The notes beneath the pieces are model-generated. The model ran no database searches and had not been told where the DNA came from. It was given only the letters and a program-made list of their open reading frames with translations. A stretch of 64,000 nt of DNA from Microbacterium oleivorans. Lineage in GTDB: Bacteria; Actinomycetota; Actinomycetes; Actinomycetales; Microbacteriaceae. Both the position numbers and the translations under genes were made by a program. Shown here one piece after another: positions 16,664 to 24,601 of this stretch; positions within the stretch are counted from its first letter, which is position 1, and each line of letters opens with the position of its first letter. The stretch is taken from assembly GCF_013389665.1 (NCBI RefSeq), contig NZ_CP058316.1:2976001-3040000 (forward strand), read 5' to 3'.

Positions 16664-19237
16664 TCACGAGGCGGGAGCGGCCCGCCGTCCCGTCGCCCGC
16701 GCGAGGCTCCGCGCCAGATACGGCGCCGTACGGCTGGCCCGCTCGTTCGCCACGGCGTCGGGCGTCCCGGCCGCCACGATGCGCCCGCCGGCATCGCCCC
16801 CGGCGGGACCGAGGTCGATGACCCAGTCGGCGGAGGCGACGACATCCATCTCGTGCTCGACGACGACCACCGTGTTGCCGGCGTCGACGAGCGTGTGCAG
16901 CTGGGTGAGCAGCAGGCGCATATCGGCGGGGTGGAGCCCCGTGGTCGGCTCGTCGAGCAGGTACAGCGTGTGGCCTCGGCGGGCGCGCTGCAGCTCGGTC
17001 GCGAGCTTGATGCGCTGCGCCTCGCCGCCCGACAGCTCGGTCGCGGGTTGCCCGAGACGCAGGTACCCGAGCCCGACCTCGCGCAGGGTGCGAAGACTCC
17101 GGGACGCGGCGGGCACGTCGTCGAGGAAAGCCGCCGCGTCCTCGACGGTGAGCGCCAGCACCTCGGCGATGTTCTTGCCGCGGTAGGTGACCTCGAGCGT
17201 GTCGTCGTTGTAGCGGGAGCCGTGGCACACAGGACAGCGCCCGTAGCTGCCGGGGAGGAACAGCAGCTCGACCGAGACGTATCCCTCGCCGAGGCAGGTC
17301 TCGCAGCGGCCACCGGCGACGTTGAACGAGAACCGTCCGGCGGTGTAACCGCGCTCGAGGGCCGAGTCGGTGCTCGCGAAGGCCGAGCGCACCGCGTCGA
17401 ACAATCCCGTGTAGGTCGCGAGATTCGAGCGCGGCGTGCGTCCGATCGGCTTCTGATCCACTCGGACGAGTCGGTCGAGGTGCTCCAGCCCCACCGCGGC
17501 GCGAACGGTGAGCGCGTCGGCCCGCGGGTCGGGCACCGTCGCCTCGGCGAGACCGGCTGCACCCGTGGTCGGGTCTGCGGGCTCGTCCGGCTGCGCCGAG
17601 CCGCCGCGGAGGTATCGGTCGACCGCGTCTCGCAGCGCTCCGCCCACGAGCGAGGACTTGCCCGATCCCGAGACGCCGGTGACGGCCGTGAACGTTCCCA
17701 GGGGGAAGCTCGCATCGAGCCCGGCGAGGTTGTGCAGCGAGACGCCCTCCAGCCTCAGCCAGCCCGTGGGCGTTCGCGCCGCGCGGGAGGCGGCGGGCTC
17801 GTTGTCGAGCTCGGGGAAGAGGAACGGACGCGTCACCGACCCGCCCACCTCGGCGAGCCCGTCGACGGGCCCGCTGTAGAGCACCTCACCGCCGCCCTCG
17901 CCCGCCCCGGGCCCGACGTCGACGATCCAGTCCGCGCCGCGCACGACGTCCATGTTGTGCTCGACGACGAAGACCGAGTTGCCCGAGGAGGTGAGCTGCT
18001 CGAGCACATCGAGCAGCGGCTCGGCGTCGGCCGGGTGGAGACCGGCCGACGGCTCGTCGAGCACGTACACGACTCCGAACAGCCCCGAGCGCAGCTGGGT
18101 CGCGAGGCGAAGGCGCTGCATCTCGCCCGGCGACAGGGTCGTCGTCACGCGACCCAGTCCGAGGTAGCCCAGGCCGAGTTCGGTGAGGACCTCGATGCGA
18201 GCGAGCAGATCGGTGGCGATCGCGACCGCGACATCGGTGCGCTCGCCGGACGACGACCTGGGGACGGCCGGCGCGGCATCCGTCAGCGTCGTCGTCGGGC
18301 GCAGGATGTCGGCGAGCTCGGTCATCGGCACCGCGTTGAGCTCGGCGATGGTGCGGCCGGCGAAGGTGACGGCCAGCGCCTCGCGGCGCAGCCCCGATCC
18401 GCCGCAGAGAGGGCAGATGCCGGTGCGGACGAACTGCAGGACGCGCTCCCGCATGGTCGCGCTCTTGGAGTCGGAGAGCGTGTGGAAGACGTACTTCTTC
18501 GCGCTCCAGAACATGCCCTTGTAGGGCTTGGCCACGCGGTCGCGCTGGGGCGTGATCTCGACGACCGGCTGCTCGTCGGTGAACAGGAGCCATTCGCGCT
18601 CGCCGGGGGCGAGTTCCCGCCACGGGCGGTCGACGTCGTAACCGAGTGCGATCGTGATGTCGCGGAGGTTCTTCGCCTGCCAGGCGCCCGGCCAGGCTGC
18701 GATCGCACCGTCGCGGATGCTGAGCGACGGGTCGGGCACGAGCGTGTCCTCGGTGACCGTGTGCGCGACGCCGACACCGTGGCACTCGGGGCACGCGCCG
18801 GCCGCCGTGTTGGGGGAGAAGGCATCGGAGTCGAGCCGGGTCGTGAACCCCTCGGGGAAGGTGCCCGCACGTGAGAACAGCATCCGGAGCGAGTTCGACA
18901 GCGTCGTGACCGTCCCGACGCTCGATCGCGAGCTGGGCGCGCCGCGCCGCTGCTGCAGCGCAACGGCCGGCGGGAGGCCCGTGATCGACTCGACGTGCGG
19001 GTTGTGACCCTGCTGGATCAGCCGCCGCGCGTAGGGGGCGACCGACTCGAGGTACCGCCGCTGGGCCTCGGTGAAGATCGTGCCGAACGCGAGCGAGGAC
19101 TTGCCGGAGCCCGAGACCCCGGTGAAGGCGACGATCGCGTCGCGCGGCACATCGACATCAACGTTGCGGAGATTGTTCTCGTTCGCTCCGCGCACGCGCA
19201 CGAAGGTGTCAGGGGTCGCGCGGTGGTTTTCGGGCAT
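16664..19237 (-). CDS. UvrA-like ABC ATPase lacking the UvrB-binding insert
   Basis: Paralogue of excinuclease subunit A, 857 residues (UvrA is about 950). Two ABC modules are present: [10 protein letters not shown] near both Walker A sites, LSPGEMQRL and LSGGEAQRI signatures, and [12 protein letters not shown] / [12 protein letters not shown]alker B regions. Zinc-type pairs occur at CPECHG, CPLCGG, CETCLG and CPVCHG. After SRAGT the chain passes straight to [15 protein letters not shown], so the segment that binds UvrB in true UvrA is absent, as in UvrA2/DrrC-like proteins linked to drug resistance. TAGGCT (19244-19249) is six bases before the ATG: leaderless start. Confidence 0.88.
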   Translation of the reverse strand: MPENHRATPDTFVRVRGANENNLRNVDVDVPRDAIVAFTGVSGSGKSSLAFGTIFTEAQRRYLESVAPYARRLIQQGHNPHVESITGLPPAVALQQRRGAPSSRSSVGTVTTLSNSLRMLFSRAGTFPEGFTTRLDSDAFSPNTAAGACPECHGVGVAHTVTEDTLVPDPSLSIRDGAIAAWPGAWQAKNLRDITIALGYDVDRPWRELAPGEREWLLFTDEQPVVEITPQRDRVAKPYKGMFWSAKKYVFHTLSDSKSATMRERVLQFVRTGICPLCGGSGLRREALAVTFAGRTIAELNAVPMTELADILRPTTTLTDAAPAVPRSSSGERTDVAVAIATDLLARIEVLTELGLGYLGLGRVTTTLSPGEMQRLRLATQLRSGLFGVVYVLDEPSAGLHPADAEPLLDVLEQLTSSGNSVFVVEHNMDVVRGADWIVDVGPGAGEGGGEVLYSGPVDGLAEVGGSVTRPFLFPELDNEPAASRAARTPTGWLRLEGVSLHNLAGLDASFPLGTFTAVTGVSGSGKSSLVGGALRDAVDRYLRGGSAQPDEPADPTTGAAGLAEATVPDPRADALTVRAAVGLEHLDRLVRVDQKPIGRTPRSNLATYTGLFDAVRSAFASTDSALERGYTAGRFSFNVAGGRCETCLGEGYVSVELLFLPGSYGRCPVCHGSRYNDDTLEVTYRGKNIAEVLALTVEDAAAFLDDVPAASRSLRTLREVGLGYLRLGQPATELSGGEAQRIKLATELQRARRGHTLYLLDEPTTGLHPADMRLLLTQLHTLVDAGNTVVVVEHEMDVVASADWVIDLGPAGGDAGGRIVAAGTPDAVANERASRTAPYLARSLARATGRRAAPAS

Positions 19238-19413
19238 CGTGCCAGCCTAGGTGCCGGTGGGCGTCGCCGGACGCGAGCCCTCTACCACGTGCGAGGGGTG
19301 TACTGAGAGTGACTGCCTGGCCGTCGGGAGTCCGTTTAGCGTGGACGCAGCCCCGTCGGGCAACCCCCGCCTCACGTAACACCCGGCTCATCTGCGCCGG
19401 GGGAAGGAGCGCC

Positions 19414-20460
19414 ATGCTCACCGTCAACGCCTACGCCGCGACCTCTGCCGACGAGCCCCTCGTCAAGACGACCATCGAGCGTCGCGACCTCGGCCCGCAC
19501 GACGTGCTGATCGACATCGCCTACGCGGGCATCTGCCACTCCGACATCCACACCGTCCGCGGCGAGTGGGGCCCGATCGCCTACCCGCAGGTCGTCGGCC
19601 ACGAGATCGTCGGTCACGTCACCGAGGTCGGCTCGGCTGTCACCAAGCACCGCATCGGCGACCGCGTCGGCGTCGGCTGCATGGTGAACTCCTGCGGCGA
19701 ATGCGTGCAGTGCACCGCGGGCAAGGAGCAGTACTGCCTGAAGGGCAACATCCAGACCTACGGCGGCGTCGACCCCGCCGATGGGAGCATCACGCAGGGC
19801 GGCTACTCCGAAGCGGTCGTCGTGAACGAGGACTTCGTGCTCCAGGTCGCCGAGAACCTCGACATCGAGAAGGTCGCGCCGCTGCTGTGCGCCGGCATCA
19901 CGACCTACTCGCCGCTGCGCCGGTGGAACGCCGGCCCCGGCAGCAAGGTCGCCGTCGTCGGCATGGGCGGGCTCGGCCATATGGCCGTCAAGATCGCCGT
20001 CGCGATGGGCGCCGAGGTCACGGTGCTGTCGCAGACGACGTCGAAGCAGGACGACTCGCTGCGATACGGCGCGACCGCGCACTACGCGACGAAGGATGCC
20101 GAGACCTTCACCCGGCTCGCCGGCTCGTTCGACCTCATCATCAACACCGTTTCGGCGAAGATCAGCGTCAGCGACTACCTCGGCCTGCTGCAGCCGGAAG
20201 GTGCGATGGTCAACGTCGGGGCGCCGTCCGAGCCGCTCGAGGTCCCCGCGTTCGCGCTCATCGGCGGAGGCCGCACGTGGGCCGGATCGATGATCGGCGG
20301 CATCGCCGAGACGCAGGAGATGCTCGATTTCTGCGCGGAGCACGGCATCCTGCCCGAGACCGAGCTGATCTCGGCCGAGCAGATCAACGAGGCCTATGAG
20401 CGCGTCCTCGCCTCGGACGTCCGCTACCGATTCGTGATCGACGCCAAGACCCTGGCCTGA
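19414..20460 (+). CDS. Zinc-dependent NAD(P) alcohol dehydrogenase (cinnamyl-alcohol-dehydrogenase-like)
   Basis: Medium-chain dehydrogenase, 348 residues. The catalytic zinc site is seen in [16 protein letters not shown] and [10 protein letters not shown]. The structural zinc Cys cluster is CGECVQC...YC. The cofactor turn is [11 protein letters not shown]. It matches the CAD/YahK-like class, which reduces aldehydes with NADPH. ATG 19414 follows GGAAGGAG. The upstream gap of 176 bp (shared with divergent uvrA-like) has a small hairpin at 19382-19401 next to the ribosome site, possibly chance. Confidence 0.9.
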   Translation: MLTVNAYAATSADEPLVKTTIERRDLGPHDVLIDIAYAGICHSDIHTVRGEWGPIAYPQVVGHEIVGHVTEVGSAVTKHRIGDRVGVGCMVNSCGECVQCTAGKEQYCLKGNIQTYGGVDPADGSITQGGYSEAVVVNEDFVLQVAENLDIEKVAPLLCAGITTYSPLRRWNAGPGSKVAVVGMGGLGHMAVKIAVAMGAEVTVLSQTTSKQDDSLRYGATAHYATKDAETFTRLAGSFDLIINTVSAKISVSDYLGLLQPEGAMVNVGAPSEPLEVPAFALIGGGRTWAGSMIGGIAETQEMLDFCAEHGILPETELISAEQINEAYERVLASDVRYRFVIDAKTLA

Positions 20461-20496
20461 CGTCCCCGCGAGGTTCGGCGCGGCACTCCCGCCCGA

Positions 20497-20546
20497 CCCG
20501 CGCCCGGCACGGTCGGCCTTCGTCGGCTGAGCGTGCCGGGTGCGGG
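20497..20546 (+). terminator. Hairpin after the alcohol dehydrogenase
   Basis: A 14-bp arm (20497-20510, ending CCCGGCAC) pairs with 20533-20546 (GTGCCGGG...) with one mismatch, 37 bases after the stop codon. Confidence 0.5.
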
Positions 20547-20602
20547 GCAGCCCCCGCCGGTGCTGGCGGGTCGGTGTCGGCGGCTCGCCCTAGGCTCGTG
20601 CG

Positions 20603-21880
20603 GTGGGTATCGGAGAATGGGTCGCGCCGCGACGGTTGGGGCGGGACTTCCGGTGGCTGTTCGCGTCGTCGGTGACGAGCAACATCGGCGACGGCATCGC
20701 GCTGGCGGCATCCCCGCTGCTGATCGCGTCGATGACCGACTCTCCCGTTCTGGTCGCGTCCGGCGCGATCATGCAGTTCCTGCCCTGGCTCCTCTTCGGG
20801 CTGCACGCCGGCGCCATCGCCGACCGGGTGGATCGACGCATCCTCATCATGGTCGCCAACGGCATCCGCGCCCTCGTGCTCGTCGGCCTGTGCGTCTTCC
20901 TCGTGACCGGCGTCGCGAGCATCTGGATGGTGCTGGTCGTCGCGTTCCTGTACGGCACCGCCGAGGTGTTCGTCGATACCACCAGCAGCACCCTGCTTCC
21001 GATGATGGTGCGCAAGAGCGACCTCGGTATCGGCAACGCTCGGCTGCAGGCCGGTTTCCTCGTGGCGAACCAGCTGGGTGGACCGCCGCTGGGCGCGTTC
21101 CTCTTCGCCCTCGGGTCGTTTTGGCCGTTCGCCGTCCAGGGCGTGTGCGTCGCCCTCGCCGTCGTCCTCATCTCACGGATCGCCGCCACCTCGTCCGGGG
21201 AGGCGGAGGCGGCCGGGTCCGCGCGCGAGCGCACGGCGGTGCACACCGACATCCTGACTGGGATCCGGTGGTTGTGGCGCAACCCGCCGGTGCGGATGCT
21301 CGTGGTGATCATCCTGACCTTCAACATCACCTGGGCGGCGCCGTGGGGCGTCCTCGTTCTCTATGCGACCGACTATCTGCAGATGGGGCCGGTCGGATAC
21401 GGGGCGCTGACCACGGCGTCCGCCATCGGCGGGCTGTTGGCCACCGTGCTCTTCGGGCGGCTCGAGAAACGGTTCTCGTTCGCGACCCTGATGCGCGTCT
21501 GCCTGTCGGCGGAGGTGCTCATGCACCTCGCGTTCGCGCTCACGACGTCGGGAGCGTTCGCCTTCGCCATCATGATCGCGTTCGGCGCCTACGCGTTCGT
21601 CTGGGCGACGATCTCGACCACGGTGCGCCAGCGACTCGTGCCCCGCGAGTTCCAGGGCCGCATCGCCTCGGTGAACATGGTGGGCGTCTACGGCGGTTTC
21701 GTGATCGGGCAGGCCCTCGGCGGCGTGATCGCGCAGGTGTGGGGACCGACCGGCCCCTGGTGGTTCGCGTTCGAGGGGGCGGCCATCACTCTGCTGCTCG
21801 TCTGGCGCCCGATCTCCCACATCGCCGCGGCGCGACCCGCCGACGACGACAGCGTCGACGAGGAGCCCATCGCGCGGTGA
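20603..21880 (+). CDS. MFS transporter (EntS-like MFS_3 exporter)
   Basis: Integral membrane exporter, 425 residues, about 12 helices. FASSVTSNIGDGIALAASPLL at the first helix and the conserved GAIADRVDRRILI loop are typical of the MFS_3/EntS group, which exports siderophores or drugs. GTG 20603 lies exactly six bases after TAGGCT (20591-20596), predicting a leaderless mRNA and fixing the start. It precedes a siderophore-interacting protein on the same strand, so a link to iron uptake is possible but not shown. Confidence 0.85.
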   Translation: MGIGEWVAPRRLGRDFRWLFASSVTSNIGDGIALAASPLLIASMTDSPVLVASGAIMQFLPWLLFGLHAGAIADRVDRRILIMVANGIRALVLVGLCVFLVTGVASIWMVLVVAFLYGTAEVFVDTTSSTLLPMMVRKSDLGIGNARLQAGFLVANQLGGPPLGAFLFALGSFWPFAVQGVCVALAVVLISRIAATSSGEAEAAGSARERTAVHTDILTGIRWLWRNPPVRMLVVIILTFNITWAAPWGVLVLYATDYLQMGPVGYGALTTASAIGGLLATVLFGRLEKRFSFATLMRVCLSAEVLMHLAFALTTSGAFAFAIMIAFGAYAFVWATISTTVRQRLVPREFQGRIASVNMVGVYGGFVIGQALGGVIAQVWGPTGPWWFAFEGAAITLLLVWRPISHIAAARPADDDSVDEEPIAR

Positions 21881-21946
21881 GGGCGGCGCGCGACGACCGA
21901 CGACGAGACTGCGCGGGTCTACGTTCCCGGCAGTACGGGCCACGGG

Positions 21947-21960
21947 TAAGGCTGTCCTAA
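21947..21960. promoter_or_regulatory. IdeR/DtxR-like iron box
   Basis: TAAGGCTGTCCTAA matches 11 of 14 positions of TTAGGCTAACCTAA, the core seen in actinobacterial DtxR/IdeR sites. It overlaps a possible -10 (TAAGCT, 21958-21963) of the next gene, so iron-loaded repressor would block it. Confidence 0.45.
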
Positions 21961-21996
21961 GCTGGCTGTCAGGGTGCGAGAAGAGTGAGGAATCAG

Positions 21997-22833
21997 GTGC
22001 ACGGAGAAGTCATCCGCACGGAGCGGCTGTCGCACAGCCTCATCCGCGTCGTGCTCGGCGGTGGGGGACTCGCGGACTTCGCGGGCTCGCAGTTCACCGA
22101 CGCCTACGTCAACTGCCTCTTCCTGCCGGACGGCTCGACACTCACCGTCCCCTGGGATGACGAGACGGCGCGCGCCGCGGCTGCCGAGCACAGGCCGCGT
22201 CCGCGCCGGCTGTCCGTCCGCCGGTGGGACGCGGATGCCGGCGAGCTGACGCTCGACATCGTCAGCCACGGCGACGTCGGCTACTGCGGCCGGTGGGCCG
22301 GGCGCGCGCGCCCCGGCGACCTTCTGCAGCTGCGCGGGCCGGCGGGCGGGTACGCGCCTCATCCGGACGCCGACGAGTACCTCTTCGTCGGCGACGAGTC
22401 GGCTCTCCCCGCCATCGCCGCCTCGGCGGAGGCGGTGACCGCGGGCAAGCGGGTGCGGGTCTTCGGGCTCGTGGAGGCGCCGGAAGACGAGATCGCGCTG
22501 CAATCGCCGGGAGACCTGGACGTGGTGTGGGTCCACCGGTCAGCCGTCGCCGACAGCGCCGTCAACGACAGGGCCGTCACGGCGCTCGCCGACGCCGTCG
22601 CTTCCTCGGGCCCACCGGCGGGCCGGCTCAGCGCCTTCGTGCATGGCGAGGCCGCGGAGTCGCTGGCGGTCGTGCGCGTCCTCGCCCGCGGCGGGTGGTG
22701 CCGCCCCGAGATGCTCTCGTCGTCGCCCTACTGGCGGCGCGGGATGGACGACGAGGCCTGGCGCGGCGTCAAGGGCGACTGGGTGCGCGCCATGCGCGAG
22801 GAGACCCAGGCGCTGTTCGCCGCTGCTCGCTGA
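21997..22833 (+). CDS. Siderophore-interacting protein (SIP family flavin reductase-like)
   Basis: Cytoplasmic protein of the SIP family, 278 residues, which reduces ferric siderophores with FAD and NAD(P)H to release iron. FAD-binding domain: RLSVRRWDADAGELTLDIVSHG...GRWAGRARPGD; then YLFVGDESALPAI at the start of the reductase domain and a C-terminal WRRGMDDEAWRGVKGDW motif. GTG 21997 is chosen because GAGG sits six bases before it; GTG 21985 in frame is the alternative (+4 residues). An IdeR-like box lies just upstream. Confidence 0.85.
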   Translation: MHGEVIRTERLSHSLIRVVLGGGGLADFAGSQFTDAYVNCLFLPDGSTLTVPWDDETARAAAAEHRPRPRRLSVRRWDADAGELTLDIVSHGDVGYCGRWAGRARPGDLLQLRGPAGGYAPHPDADEYLFVGDESALPAIAASAEAVTAGKRVRVFGLVEAPEDEIALQSPGDLDVVWVHRSAVADSAVNDRAVTALADAVASSGPPAGRLSAFVHGEAAESLAVVRVLARGGWCRPEMLSSSPYWRRGMDDEAWRGVKGDWVRAMREETQALFAAAR

Positions 22834-22981
22834 CGCCGGCGACCGCGCCGCGGCGATCTCTTCCCCGTGCCGTGCTGCGGGCACGATCCCCGCGTCAGCA
22901 CCCGCGAGCGGCGGCCCCGACCGCGGCCTCGAAGTCGGGTTCGGCGCCGAGCCGGGAGAACCACACGTTCGCCGCGTTGCA

Positions 22982-23278
22982 GCAGTTGACGGTCTCGACC
23001 TGACGCTCGAAGTAGTCCGCGACGCGCTCCGTGGAATCGTCGCCGCACGATCGGATGATGCCGCTCTTCACTACCTCGACGGCCTCGAGCTGTTCGGGGC
23101 CGCCGACGCCGACGCGCTGCCTTTCGCCGATGCGCTCCACCCCGACGCCGACGCGCATCGGCTCATCGCGCGACGTTTCGCGGAGAAGGTCTTCGGCGTC
23201 GACGGAGTGTTCGGAAGGTTCGGCACCCTCCCGAAGCCCGTCGCGTGCCCGGGCGCCTCGCGCAGCGGCCTGGCGTGA
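22982..23278 (+). pseudogene. C-terminal remnant of an SGNH/GDSL hydrolase
   Basis: This frame ends in about 98 residues with SGNH-hydrolase character: LHYLDGLELFGAADADALPFADALHPDADAHRLIARRFAEKVFG (shown here as separate blocks LHYLDGLELFG, ADALHPDADAH and RLIARRFAEKVFG). The DxxH dyad of the family is present in DALHPDADAH, but the GDSL nucleophile block and the first two thirds of the protein are absent; upstream is the SIP gene. There is no start codon with a ribosome site. Best read as a decayed or truncated gene; the left edge is approximate. Confidence 0.6.
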
Positions 23279-23393
23279 TGCCCTAGGGGTCTTCCTCCGC
23301 GCTGCGCGAGCGCGTCATCCGCGAGGGCGCCCGATCGAGCACGACGACGGGGACGATGACGGGACCTGGCGCGGCGACGGATATCGTCGCGGT

Positions 23394-23786
23394 GTGACCG
23401 ATACGTTCCGCCTCGACGGCCGTCGCATCCGCGACATTCCCTCGCTGTACGCGGAGCTGGACCGGGTGCTCATGCCCGACGAGCCGTGGCAGCTCGGCGA
23501 GAGTATGGATGCGCTCGACGATCTGCTGTACGGCGGGTACGGGGTCCTGGCGCGGGCCACCGGTGCACGCATCGTCTGGACCGACCACGAGCGTGCTCGC
23601 ATCGCCCTCGGGGTCGATGCCACACGGGCCTGGTATCAGGGCAAGCTCGCGCGGCCCGGGCTCTTCGCCGCGGGCCCGGCGCAGGCTGCGCTCGACGATC
23701 TCGATCGGGGAGCGGGGGCGACGTACTTCGACCTCGTCGTGCGCGTCTTCGCCGATCACCCCGAGGTCGACCTCGTCCTCGACTGA
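23394..23786 (+). CDS. Barstar-family ribonuclease inhibitor-like protein
   Basis: Small acidic protein, 130 residues, of the barstar family: FRLDGRRIRDIPSLYAELDRVL, then GESMDALDDLLYGGY, the family's central helix-loop. Barstar binds and blocks barnase-type RNases in the cytoplasm. No RNase gene is adjacent, so the partner is unknown. GTG 23394 is exactly six bases after TATCGT (23382-23387), a predicted leaderless start. Convergent with the cold-shock gene. Confidence 0.75.
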   Translation: MTDTFRLDGRRIRDIPSLYAELDRVLMPDEPWQLGESMDALDDLLYGGYGVLARATGARIVWTDHERARIALGVDATRAWYQGKLARPGLFAAGPAQAALDDLDRGAGATYFDLVVRVFADHPEVDLVLD

Positions 23787-23805
23787 CGCCGGCCCGGGTG
23801 CGACA

Positions 23806-23835
23806 AAGGGGCCGGCCCGATCGGGCCGACCCCTT
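23806..23835. terminator. Bidirectional terminator between barstar and cold-shock genes
   Basis: AAGGGG-C-CGGCCC and GGGCCG-A-CCCCTT form a near-perfect 13-bp stem around a four-base loop, in the gap between two convergent genes. Confidence 0.65.
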
Positions 23836-23850
23836 CATGCGTCGTGTCGC

Positions 23851-24054
23851 TCAGAGAGCGCGGATGTTCGTCGCCTGCAGGCCCTTCTGGCCCTGCTCCA
23901 CGTCGAACTCGACCTTCTGGTTCTCGAAAAGGTTGCGGTGTCCAGAGCCGGCGATGGCGCTGAAGTGCGCGAACACGTCCGCGGTGCCGTCGTCCGGAGC
24001 GATGAAGCCGAACCCCTTCTCCGAGTTGAACCATTTGACGGTGCCAGTGGCCAT
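23851..24054 (-). CDS. cspA: Cold-shock protein (CspA family)
   Basis: Single-stranded nucleic-acid binding beta-barrel of 67 residues: [18 protein letters not shown] and DVFAHFSAI carry the RNP1 (KGFGFI) and RNP2 (DVFAHF) motifs. It acts as an RNA chaperone. ATG 24054 follows GAAGGAAAATGACGAC. A possible promoter is TTGCCA at 24165-24170 with a -10 near 24142-24148 (minus strand), giving a leader of about 80 bases, as is common in csp genes. Confidence 0.95.
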   Translation of the reverse strand: MATGTVKWFNSEKGFGFIAPDDGTADVFAHFSAIAGSGHRNLFENQKVEFDVEQGQKGLQATNIRAL

Positions 24055-24601
24055 GTCGTCATTTTCCTTCTGTGTTCTGGGACCACCGCTGTGATGATCC
24101 GGGGTACCGCTGCGACGGTGTCGCTGCGGAGTGTGTGGGGCGAGATAATTCGCCGGGCGACCGATGGCAATATCGGATCGCGGTGGGCCGAGAGCAGGGC
24201 CCGAATGCGTGAGATCGACGGCTGACTTTCTGATGTGCACATCGGCGACGAGGCCGACGGAGAGGCGCGCCGTGACGCACCGACTCTCGAATGCTACGCG
24301 AAATCCGGCCGCTTGTGGGCCGCGGTGTCATCAGAAGCCTCAGATCGACGCGAAACGTCTCGCTCCAAGACCTCGAATCGGCCCCGGACCCAGCAGCCCA
24401 TGCCGAGTTTCGCCACGGTGAGCGTGCAGCGCGCCCCGCCGGCCGGTGCGCGTGCCGACCGTCGCCCTCGGGTCGATTTGTCCCGGCTCGAACGGATGTT
24501 GTGGTCAGACCACACGGGCGACACTGGATGCACGGGGTCGAGGTCCCTCATCCCGGATTCGGACACAGACGCGGACACCTTCCGCGCCGGGAAGGCTCAC
24601 G
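24055..24601. other. 547-bp divergent intergenic region between cspA and adhE
   Basis: No convincing gene. The cspA side is AT-richer and holds its predicted promoter. The adhE side holds the 15-bp palindrome at 24500-24514 and a GAAGG ribosome site at about 24589. The long spacing suggests regulated transcription of adhE. Open frames in it have no recognisable protein pattern. Confidence 0.5.
24500..24514. promoter_or_regulatory. Palindrome TGTGGTC-A-GACCACA upstream of adhE
   Basis: A perfect 7-bp inverted repeat around one base, 87 bp before the adhE start. It resembles a CRP/FNR-type half-site arrangement (TGTGG...CCACA) but with a spacer of five rather than six, and it is not a Rex box. 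The binder is unknown. Confidence 0.4.

Noticed and set aside
19382..19401. Small hairpin before the alcohol dehydrogenase, considered as a riboswitch part
   Set aside because: Only a 6-bp stem beside the ribosome site; no riboswitch consensus could be recognised.
22895..23071. Minus-strand frame of 58 codons from GTG 23071, with coding-like codon use (…ADYFERQVETVN…)
   Set aside because: It lies opposite the SGNH-like frame, has no family I recognise and only a weak ribosome site. Kept as an alternative reading, not annotated as a gene.
24500..24514. Rex-type redox operator before adhE
   Set aside because: The sequence does not match TTGTGAA-N4-TTCACAA; listed only as an unassigned palindrome.
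24294..24578. 94-codon minus-strand frame in the adhE leader
   Set aside because: No ribosome site, no recognisable pattern, low-complexity composition.
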